A DNA stretch of 7,278 nt. It comes from Ilumatobacter sp. (lineage in GTDB: Bacteria > Actinomycetota > Acidimicrobiia > Acidimicrobiales > Ilumatobacteraceae). Below the pieces are notes generated by a model. The model made no database searches, was not told the DNA's origin, and was given only the letters and a program-made list of their open reading frames with translations. Positions within the stretch are counted from its first letter, which is position 1; each line of letters opens with the position of its first letter. Of this stretch, positions 1 to 5,179 are shown one piece after another. The position numbers and the translations under genes were made by a program. Location: NCBI GenBank assembly GCA_029263275.1, contig JAJCXU010000488.1, positions 1-7,278 of the forward strand, in the 5' to 3' direction.

Positions 1-960
1 GGCGCCGGCTACATCGGTTCGCACACGGTTCGGTCATTGCGCGAGGCCGGCCGCGATGTGGTCGTACTCGACTCGCTCGAACTCGGTCGCCGCGAGGCCG
101 TCATCGACGCCCCGTTGGTCGTCGGCAACATCGCGGACCAAGACCTCGTCACAGCGACGTGCAACGAGTACGGCGTCACGCAGCTCGTCCACTTCGCCGC
201 CTACAAGGCCGTTGGCGAGTCGATGGAGAGCCCGGCCAAGTACTGGCGCAACAACGTGGCTGGCACTGTTGAGCTGATCGAGGCATGCCTGGCCTCGGGC
301 GTCAGCGACGTCGTGTTCTCGTCGTCATGCTCGGTCAACGGCACCCCGGAGACGGTGCCGGTTACCGAAGATGCACCAATCCATCCTGAGAGTGTGTACG
401 CCGAGTCGAAGGCGATGGTCGAGAAGATCTTGTCGTGGTACGGCGTCACGAACGGGCTCAACTCGGTCAGCCTCCGCTACTTCAACGCTGCCGGGGCCAG
501 CTTCGACGGCCGCATCGGCGAGGACTGGACCTACAGCTTCAATCTCATTCCACTCGCAATGAAGGCACTCCTGCTCGACGATCACGGGCTCAAGGTCTTC
601 GGTGACGACTACGACACCCCGGACGGCACCTGCATCCGCGACTACATCCATGTCGAAGATCTCGCAGATGCACACGTCAAGGCCCTGACCTATTTGGGTA
701 GCGGCGGCGAATCGACGGCAGTCAACGTCGGAACGGGCACCGGGTCGTCGGTGTTCGACGTGATGAACGCCGCTGCGTCAGTCGCTGGACGCCCGGTCCC
801 CCACGAAGTCGTCGCCCGCCGGGCTGGCGACCCCGTGTCGACCTATGCGAACCCCGATCATGCACTCAAGACGCTCGGATGGTCCGCCAAGCACGGTCTT
901 GATGCAATCGTCAAGACTGCCTACGACTGGCACCTCAGCCAGCTCGACGGCAGTCGCTGA
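1..960 (+). CDS. galE: UDP-glucose 4-epimerase, 5' end cut by window edge
   Basis: Interconverts UDP-glucose and UDP-galactose in the cytoplasm with bound NAD, supplying UDP-galactose for surface polysaccharide or the Leloir pathway. The frame is open from base 1 and reads GAGYIGSH, the end of the Rossmann dinucleotide motif, so only about 7 residues including the start are missing; 319 residues are visible and the family runs about 325-340. An internal TTG at 37 is not the start. Seen in order: the SSS motif with catalytic Ser109 (partial numbering), Tyr133-x3-Lys137 in YAESK, LRYFNAAGA, and GTCIRDYIHVEDLADAH, all hallmarks of GalE within the extended short-chain dehydrogenases. The residue matching E. 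coli Tyr299, which gates acceptance of N-acetylated sugars, is Thr281 by hand alignment. It is convergent with the hydrolase, with 35 bases between stops. Identification is very secure; substrate range is not. Confidence 0.96.
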   Translation, partial: GAGYIGSHTVRSLREAGRDVVVLDSLELGRREAVIDAPLVVGNIADQDLVTATCNEYGVTQLVHFAAYKAVGESMESPAKYWRNNVAGTVELIEACLASGVSDVVFSSSCSVNGTPETVPVTEDAPIHPESVYAESKAMVEKILSWYGVTNGLNSVSLRYFNAAGASFDGRIGEDWTYSFNLIPLAMKALLLDDHGLKVFGDDYDTPDGTCIRDYIHVEDLADAHVKALTYLGSGGESTAVNVGTGTGSSVFDVMNAAASVAGRPVPHEVVARRAGDPVSTYANPDHALKTLGWSAKHGLDAIVKTAYDWHLSQLDGSR

Positions 961-993
961 GCAACCAGGGCGCTCAACAACCTGAACGCTTGA

Positions 994-1015
994 CGTCAGA
1001 CGATTTCGGCTGACG
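994..1015. terminator. Weak hairpin between convergent galE and hydrolase genes
   Basis: The arms CGTCAG (994-999) and CTGACG (1010-1015) pair perfectly. An A/G mismatch and a further CG/CG pair close a 4-base ATTT loop. The hairpin begins 33 bases after the galE stop and overlaps the last codons of the hydrolase. No T-run follows on either strand, so an intrinsic terminator is only a possibility. Confidence 0.25.
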
Positions 1016-1781
1016 GATGGACGGTTGTCGAACGCATCCGGTCGAGCCATCCAATCAACACCGCAACGGCCCGCGGGTCGTGACGGAGACGGTGTCCCGC
1101 ACCGACGAACAGGCTCAGCTCGGCGTCGCCGTGGGCGTTGACCAACTGCCGGGCATCTGACACCGGCACGGAGTCGTCGTCCTCGCCGTGCATCACCATC
1201 ATCGGGCGTGGTGCAAATCTGCGAGCTGACGCCACTGGCCGGAACCGGCGAAACTCTCGGGCCCATTCGTCGACCGACTCCGGGAACTGGCGTTGTTTGA
1301 TCGCACCGATCTCACGTGCGTGCTCCAGGAAGCGGCGCGGATGATCTGCCCAGTCATCGAAGTCGGCTCGCGGACTCAACAGGCCCAGCGCACTCACGCG
1401 CGGATCGTCTGCACCAACGCACACCGCAATCGATCCACCGGTGTTGGTGCCAACCAGGATGACACCGTTGGGCTCGCTCACCGCTTGCAGATGCGAGATT
1501 GCATTCCTGAGGTCGTCGACCCAACCCTGCAGAGAGAAATCGCCTTCGCTCTCGCCACAGCCTCGAAAGTTGAAGGTCATCGCGACGCAGCCCAGTCCAC
1601 TGGCAACGCGGTCCATCAGTTGCGGAAACGTGCCGCCAGACAACTTTGCGTCAAGCGGCCCAATCGGAAAGCCGTGACAGAGAATGACTCCGGGCCCAGG
1701 CCGAGCATCGCCGGGCGGCTGGGCGACATGACACGCGAGCGAGAGGCCGTTCGAATCGAACCGCTCGTTCATCCCGGGCAT
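996..1781 (-). CDS. Alpha/beta hydrolase-fold protein with Asn in place of the nucleophile Ser
   Basis: This is a 261-residue single-domain alpha/beta hydrolase, presumably cytoplasmic as no signal peptide is seen. Fold marks in order: CHGFP oxyanion loop at 35-39, FNFRGCGES at 70-78, nucleophile elbow GTNTGG at 111-116, acid region HGEDDDSVP at 198-206 (probably Asp202), and GAGH with His230. The elbow should be G-x-S-x-G, but codon 113 is AAC (Asn). From memory, related actinobacterial proteins with a following DFDDWA-HPRR segment often carry non-Ser residues there, so this may be a family trait rather than damage. The frame is intact. The start at 1781 gives MPGMNERF; the ATG at 1772 is an equally possible start, and neither has a Shine-Dalgarno. 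It lies 16 bases after the 74-aa gene, probably in one transcript. Substrate unknown. Confidence 0.88.
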   Translation of the reverse strand: MPGMNERFDSNGLSLACHVAQPPGDARPGPGVILCHGFPIGPLDAKLSGGTFPQLMDRVASGLGCVAMTFNFRGCGESEGDFSLQGWVDDLRNAISHLQAVSEPNGVILVGTNTGGSIAVCVGADDPRVSALGLLSPRADFDDWADHPRRFLEHAREIGAIKQRQFPESVDEWAREFRRFRPVASARRFAPRPMMVMHGEDDDSVPVSDARQLVNAHGDAELSLFVGAGHRLRHDPRAVAVLIGWLDRMRSTTVHPSAEIV

Positions 1782-1797
1782 GGCTGGTGAATGAACT

Positions 1798-2022
1798 TCA
1801 GGCTCGGGGAGCGCGATGCATGCGCTTCTTGCCAGGCGTTGCCAGCGTGTAGCCGCGGTTGCGGGCTTCGGGCAGCTCGTCCGGGCTGAAACTCAGCGCC
1901 ACGCCGAGGCCGACGAATTCGTTGATGACGTCGTCGTCGTCCCACGACTGCAGGTCGTAGACGAGTTGCGTGCGCTTGTCGCCGAGGAATCGACTCTCTT
2001 CGAACTTCGGGTGATGATCCAT
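1798..2022 (-). CDS. Small conserved-looking protein of 74 residues, function unknown
   Basis: The ATG at 2022 was chosen because it lies 8 bases after TAACTT, the spacing seen at two other genes here, and because the residues upstream of it in this frame (Arg-rich, from 2109) look non-coding. The product is hydrophilic and cysteine-free: an N-terminal MDHHPKFEESRFLGDKRTQ, an acidic run of four Asp near residue 30, an ALSFSPDELPEA segment at 42-53 and a basic tail ending GKKRMHRAPRA. No signal peptide or membrane segment is seen. The central pattern (GDK-T, DL, INE, FSPD-L-EA, GY) reminds me of short bacterial proteins that end with a Cys-containing motif absent here; this is memory only. It precedes the hydrolase gene by 16 bases, so the two are likely co-expressed. 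No function is assigned. Confidence 0.72.
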   Translation of the reverse strand: MDHHPKFEESRFLGDKRTQLVYDLQSWDDDDVINEFVGLGVALSFSPDELPEARNRGYTLATPGKKRMHRAPRA

Positions 2023-2030
2023 CGCCCACA

Positions 2031-2036
2031 AAGTTA
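2031..2036 (-). promoter_or_regulatory. Probable -10 box of a leaderless promoter (74-aa gene)
   Basis: Read on the minus strand this is TAACTT followed by 8 bases and then the ATG at 2022. There is no Shine-Dalgarno before that ATG and no clear -35 box, as is usual for actinobacterial leaderless genes. Transcription would begin at or next to the start codon. Support comes mainly from the identical TAnnnT-N8-ATG layout at two other genes in the window. Confidence 0.55.
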
Positions 2037-2068
2037 CTGGACGATGCACCGAGTGCCCCATTGCGCGC

Positions 2069-2102
2069 CGACGCCCGAGCACCAGGTGGCACTCGGGCGT
2101 CG
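2069..2102. repeat. Perfect 11-bp inverted repeat upstream of the 74-aa gene
   Basis: The arms CGACGCCCGAG (2069-2079) and CTCGGGCGTCG (2092-2102) are exact reverse complements around a 12-base spacer. The repeat lies 33 bases beyond the -10 box of the 74-aa gene and about 320 bases after the acyltransferase stop. No T-run follows on either side, so it could be a U-tract-less terminator, a regulator site just upstream of the promoter, or an RNA hairpin. The sequence does not decide between these. Confidence 0.6.
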
Positions 2103-2259
2103 AACACAACTGTTTGGGACTGCACTCATCACGAGCCGAGAACGCTTCGACTTGGTCGAAGATGTCTCCGTCACGCCACCGGGATCACTTGCGGCGATGA
2201 GGTACAGCGGGGTTGGCGTTGAATTCGCCAGGCGATCCAGCCTGTTGACCGTGTGGCAA

Positions 2260-2310
2260 CTATCGCCGGCGGCCAACCACCTCCAGGATCCCGCAATAAC
2301 TGTCTGGCAT
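2260..2310 (-). CDS. Possible 16-residue small ORF with a very strong Shine-Dalgarno
   Basis: An ATG at 2310 opens a 16-codon frame (MPDSYCGILEVVGRRR) ending at TAG. Eleven bases before the ATG lies AGGAGG, inside AGAGAGGAGGTGGTC, which matches the full Shine-Dalgarno complement of actinobacterial 16S at 13 of 15 positions. A TAnnnT box (TACGAT, 2348-2343) sits at a suitable distance for transcription to start just before it. No other gene here has such a ribosome site. It could be a small protein, a leader peptide, the remnant of a frameshifted gene, or chance. The spacing is slightly long. No homologue is recognised. Confidence 0.3.
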   Translation of the reverse strand: MPDSYCGILEVVGRRR

Positions 2311-2321
2311 TGTCTGGACCA

Positions 2322-2336
2322 CCTCCTCTCTCTGGT
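2322..2336 (-). promoter_or_regulatory. Extended Shine-Dalgarno / 16S 3'-end complement
   Basis: On the minus strand this reads AGAGAGGAGGTGGTC, nearly the whole complement of the actinobacterial 16S 3' end. On the + strand the surrounding 18 bases (2315-2332) match the 16S terminus CTGGATCACCTCCTTTCT at 16 positions. The flanks CACC and GGTG could fold into a small hairpin around the Shine-Dalgarno core. The only start it serves at usable distance is the 16-codon ORF at 2310. Confidence 0.4.
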
Positions 2337-2420
2337 GTTGCGATCGTAGACCGCGGCCAGCCCTGGCGTCGAGTAGGAATACTCCGGTGCGACACTCCCG
2401 TTCTTGCTGCGACAAGCGGA

Positions 2421-4451
2421 TCAGCTGTCGAACAATGGTGGGAGCCCGGCGATCCGGAGGCGAGCGAGCAAGGGCTCTGCCAACGCTTCAGACGCCACCG
2501 TGGTCAGGTGGCTGGCGTCTCGGTACATCAGCACGTCACCAACGATGACCGGGCAGGCCACCACTCCGCAGAGCATGTCATTCGTCGACACCATCGACAC
2601 GTTCGCAGCCGCCGAGGCATTCCGCTCAATGAGTCGGAACGGCGTCGCAGCAGCGTCGACTGAGGTCGCACAGCTCACGACGTCGTCGGGACGATCCGAG
2701 AGACATGCCGGAACATCTTCGACTGGATACGGAGTGTCCTCGAGGTAGAGCACGGGCGCAACTTGGTCGAGTGTTCGTAACGTCCTACTGAGCCCAGCTT
2801 GGAACTCGTCAGGTGTGATCGCTCGGTCCTCGGGTGCATCCAGGTAGAGCCCAGAGCCGCCCACGATGATCAAGTCGACATCAAGGTCTGTCAACGCATC
2901 GACTGCCGATCGCCTCCATGCTGAGCATTCGCTGTACTTGCGTTCCAAGATCTCGTTGTAAGTCTCAACATCGGCCGGAGTGCAACTGGACTTCGTCATC
3001 GACACGAACGTCCAGTCTTGATCCGCGGCGATCCATTGCAGTGCTGGCACCCAATGTGCGGCGTGGGAGTCGCCGATCAAGGCGATCGCCACACGTCCGC
3101 CGTCGCGCAGAACGCACGGTTCGACGATCTCGACGTCAAGTCCAGCGTGGCAGCCCGTGTTGTACACCTCGGGCTGGTCGTCACGCGCATCGAGGAGCGC
3201 TGGGCGAAGACCCGATGGCAAGGTGGCCGTCAGCGCCGCAGCGTCGAGTTCGCTCGGATCAAGCCAGCCGTCGCCGATTGCCACAGCCACATCGGATCCT
3301 TCCAGGCTGACCAGGTGATCTCCGGCCATGATGAAACCTGAGCCCGACACCGCCACCCCGACCAGACCGACAGCGATCGTTCGCCACCGACCGATTTGGA
3401 CATGGCGCAATGGCGTCTCAAACCATTCATAGAGCCCGTGGGCAAGCACAAGAGTCAGCACGCCCGACCCGACCAGTAGCCATGGCGACACGTCCTCGAT
3501 CGACACTTCGAGGAACATCATCGGAGGGAAGTGCAACAGGTACCAACTGTATGACCGGTCCCCGATCCAGGTCAGCGGGCCGAGCGCGAGGATCGTTCCG
3601 ACGATGTCTCCTGGCATGAGGAGCACGATGAGCGTCGCGAGCGTGAGCACGATCGTCGTCACGCCCGGCCATCGTGTCGCGTCGCTTCCTGCGACGAGCA
3701 CACACGCACCAATGGCGATCATCCCTGCCACGCCGAACCAAGGGCCTCGAGGCTTCACAATCGGAGATGAACTGAAAATCAGATGTGCGCCGAAGGCTCC
3801 GATGAGCAGCTGCCAGGCGCGAGTCGGGAGGCTGTAGAACCGTGTCGGTTCGTCGAGGTCGGCGAACAACATCAGTCCGAGCGACAGGACGATCAACGCC
3901 AACAGCACAGGCCGCAGGAGTCGTTCCGAGATTCGTCGAGCACCGAGGGCGATGAGTGGCCAGACGAAATAGAACTGTTCTTCAACCGCGAGCGACCAGT
4001 AGTGCTGCAACGCTGACGGAGGTAGATCCGAGCGGAGGTAGTCGACGGCATTGCCCGCCAGTCGAATGTTCAGTCCGAAGAGAGACGCAGCACCCGCATC
4101 GCGGGAGAGTTCGGTCCAGTCGAGCGGATTCAGCACCCACCACCCGGCCACGACCGTCAGCAGCAGCACCAGCAAACTCGCCGGGAGAATCCTGCGAATT
4201 CGCCGGTGGTAGAAGTCCGCGAGCGCCCGCCCTGGCCGGTCTGCACGAGCGCCGTACAGCTGAGCCGAGATCAGGAATCCCGAGATGACCAAGAACACGT
4301 CGACCCCGACGAACCCGCCATCAAGGAGGTGCGCGTGATAGATGACGACGAGGATGACAGCGACCGCCCGGAGGCCTTGGATCTCGGGCCGCCATTTCGG
4401 CGTCGCAACGCCAGCGGCGTGATCCACCGAAGCCGTGGCGAGGGATGTCAT
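2421..4451 (-). CDS. Acyltransferase-3 / SGNH fusion (OafA-type polysaccharide O-acyltransferase)
   Basis: This is a 676-residue membrane enzyme that probably moves acetyl groups across the membrane and onto a surface glycan. Residues 21-380 form the acyltransferase-3 domain with many membrane helices: RPEIQGLRAVAV with Arg28, IYHAH with likely catalytic His39, GGFVGVDVFLVISGFLI, HYWSLAVEEQFYF at 150-162, and SYSWYLLHFP at 300-309. Residues about 385-676 are an extracytoplasmic SGNH domain: GDSHAAHW with Ser462, GGSG at 531-534, and DASHLT with Asp645 and His648. This domain holds eight cysteines, suggesting disulfides outside the cell. The length fits the OafA/YrhL fusion class. The ATG at 4451 follows TAGGTT by 8 bases, indicating a leaderless start; the 20-residue tail before the domain is a normal cytoplasmic lead. 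Acceptor unknown; lipopolysaccharide-like, peptidoglycan or glycan targets are all known in the family. Confidence 0.95.
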   Translation of the reverse strand: MTSLATASVDHAAGVATPKWRPEIQGLRAVAVILVVIYHAHLLDGGFVGVDVFLVISGFLISAQLYGARADRPGRALADFYHRRIRRILPASLLVLLLTVVAGWWVLNPLDWTELSRDAGAASLFGLNIRLAGNAVDYLRSDLPPSALQHYWSLAVEEQFYFVWPLIALGARRISERLLRPVLLALIVLSLGLMLFADLDEPTRFYSLPTRAWQLLIGAFGAHLIFSSSPIVKPRGPWFGVAGMIAIGACVLVAGSDATRWPGVTTIVLTLATLIVLLMPGDIVGTILALGPLTWIGDRSYSWYLLHFPPMMFLEVSIEDVSPWLLVGSGVLTLVLAHGLYEWFETPLRHVQIGRWRTIAVGLVGVAVSGSGFIMAGDHLVSLEGSDVAVAIGDGWLDPSELDAAALTATLPSGLRPALLDARDDQPEVYNTGCHAGLDVEIVEPCVLRDGGRVAIALIGDSHAAHWVPALQWIAADQDWTFVSMTKSSCTPADVETYNEILERKYSECSAWRRSAVDALTDLDVDLIIVGGSGLYLDAPEDRAITPDEFQAGLSRTLRTLDQVAPVLYLEDTPYPVEDVPACLSDRPDDVVSCATSVDAAATPFRLIERNASAAANVSMVSTNDMLCGVVACPVIVGDVLMYRDASHLTTVASEALAEPLLARLRIAGLPPLFDS

Positions 4452-4459
4452 CGGTTGAG

Positions 4460-4465
4460 AACCTA
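4460..4465 (-). promoter_or_regulatory. Probable -10 box of a leaderless promoter (acyltransferase)
   Basis: Read on the minus strand this is TAGGTT, 8 bases before the ATG at 4451. No Shine-Dalgarno and no clear -35 are visible. It lies in the 79-base gap after the 153-aa gene, so the acyltransferase probably has its own promoter. Confidence 0.58.
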
Positions 4466-4530
4466 GTCAGTGGCCCTGGCACGCCGGACGACCACCGACG
4501 GTGCGCTGGGGAAGGCCAGGAAGGCGAGCG

Positions 4531-4992
4531 TCAGAGGACGTCGTCGAGTGGTGCCTGCGGTCCGACCGCACCGATGGCGTCGAAATAGGCAAGGTGTGCT
4601 TCGACGACATGCACGGCGTCAACGTCGTCGAGGAGGTCGACGTTATTCCGGTCGGACTCCCCCAACAGGTAGGCCGTGAGCGAGTCTTCGGTGACGACCA
4701 AGGTCTCGTCGATGTCCTGCGGGGTGTCGACCACGTCGTCGGGTTGCAGGCCCTGGGAGTGCAACCACTGCATGTGGAAGACCAGCAGCTGCTGAACCTC
4801 TTCCGGCGTCAGCCGTGCCTGGCTTTCCTCGGGCAGTCGATCGCAGACGAAGTCGGTTGCCTCGTCGAGCAGGTACACCGTCCGCGGCGCCACCGCATCG
4901 AGCCGATGCGCCTCACGCCCGACCGAAGCAGCCGCAATCGCAAAGACAATCACCGCAGAAACGACAGCAAACACAATCGTGACGGGTTCCAT
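4531..4992 (-). CDS. N-terminally membrane-anchored protein of 153 residues, function unknown
   Basis: The ATG at 4992 is preferred over the upstream TTG at 5001 because TATCCT sits 8 bases before it, matching the other leaderless starts. Residues 4-24 form one hydrophobic membrane segment (VTIVFAVVSAVIVFAIAAA); no lipobox is seen. The rest is soluble and acidic: a basic/hydrophobic stretch VGREAHRLDAVAPRTVYLLDE cut by no obvious boundary, then LTPEEVQQLLVFHMQWLHS at 61-79, an Asp-rich 85-126 region and a second helical part to the C-terminus, which ends with acidic residues. With no positive charges before the segment and several just after, an N-out, C-in orientation is likely, leaving the soluble part cytoplasmic. 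I do not recognise the family. It stands alone between the dehydrogenase and the acyltransferase, each with separate promoter signals. Confidence 0.82.
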   Translation of the reverse strand: MEPVTIVFAVVSAVIVFAIAAASVGREAHRLDAVAPRTVYLLDEATDFVCDRLPEESQARLTPEEVQQLLVFHMQWLHSQGLQPDDVVDTPQDIDETLVVTEDSLTAYLLGESDRNNVDLLDDVDAVHVVEAHLAYFDAIGAVGPQAPLDDVL

Positions 4993-5000
4993 CAAACCCA

Positions 5001-5006
5001 AGGATA
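5001..5006 (-). promoter_or_regulatory. Probable -10 box of a leaderless promoter (153-aa gene)
   Basis: Read on the minus strand this is TATCCT followed by 8 bases and the ATG at 4992. It is the best -10 match of the three leaderless-type promoters here. No Shine-Dalgarno lies between. The TTG at 5001 falls inside this box, which argues against it as the start. Confidence 0.6.
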
Positions 5007-5022
5007 CGACCCTGGGCGCGCA

Positions 5023-5053
5023 ACCACCCGACCCGCAAAGCAGATCGGGTGGT
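5023..5053. repeat. Perfect 9-bp inverted repeat overlapping the -35 region of the 153-aa gene
   Basis: The arms ACCACCCGA (5023-5031) and TCGGGTGGT (5045-5053) flank a 13-base spacer. On the minus strand the promoter-proximal arm covers the expected -35 position relative to the TATCCT box, so a regulator site is plausible. It also lies about 130 bases beyond the dehydrogenase stop, so it could be part of that gene's terminator. No T-run follows it. Confidence 0.45.
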
Positions 5054-5081
5054 CAGAAGTGGTCACAGCAATCGCAAAGAC

Positions 5082-5106
5082 ACGCAACGTCGCGAGACGT
5101 GTGCGT
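5082..5106 (-). terminator. Hairpin downstream of the acyl-CoA dehydrogenase gene, candidate terminator
   Basis: On the minus strand ACGCA pairs with TGCGT and ACGTC with GACGT, with one bulged C and a TCGC tetraloop, giving 10 base pairs about 74 bases after the dehydrogenase stop. The bases that follow are GTCTTTGCG, only a short T-run. It may end dehydrogenase transcripts before the separate promoter at 5001-5006. The rest of 5107-5179 is a GC-rich run with repeated GCGAG/GCTCG words and no gene. Confidence 0.35.
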
Positions 5107-5179
5107 CAGCCCCAACGAAGTAGCCATCGCCCGCTACCACAGCGAGGCGAGCGCAGCGAGCTTCGAGCGCTGAAGTGAA

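Larger units (their letters stand above)
2023..2420. other. 398-base stretch with no convincing gene of normal size
   Basis: This lies between the acyltransferase stop and the 74-aa start. The open frames here (for example minus 2276-2034 and 2395-2171) give low-complexity Ser/Arg/Pro-rich translations without recognisable motifs, so I treat them as chance. What it holds is the 11-bp inverted repeat at 2069-2102, the -10 box at 2031-2036, and, on the minus strand, a TACGAT box, an extended Shine-Dalgarno and a 16-codon ORF at 2348-2260. No terminator with a T-run is visible after the acyltransferase. Confidence 0.6.

Noticed and set aside
1293..1790. Long + strand open frame of 165 codons opposite the hydrolase
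   Set aside because: It is the antisense shadow of a clearly coding alpha/beta hydrolase; its translation shows no motif and its start has no promoter or ribosome site.
2023..2109. 29-residue upstream extension of the 74-aa protein
   Set aside because: The extension crosses the 11-bp inverted repeat and the TAACTT box, and its composition (Arg, His, Cys) differs from the body of the protein.
2034..2276. 80-codon minus-strand frame in the 2.0-2.4 kb gap
   Set aside because: It has a TTG start and no ribosome site, a Ser/Thr/Arg-rich translation and no motifs. It also runs through the inverted repeat and the -10 box of the next gene.
5142..5173. Run of repeated GCGAG / GAGCGC words after the dehydrogenase
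   Set aside because: The copies are short and irregular, with only a 5-bp stem and no unit period; this is best read as GC-rich low complexity rather than a repeat array or terminator.
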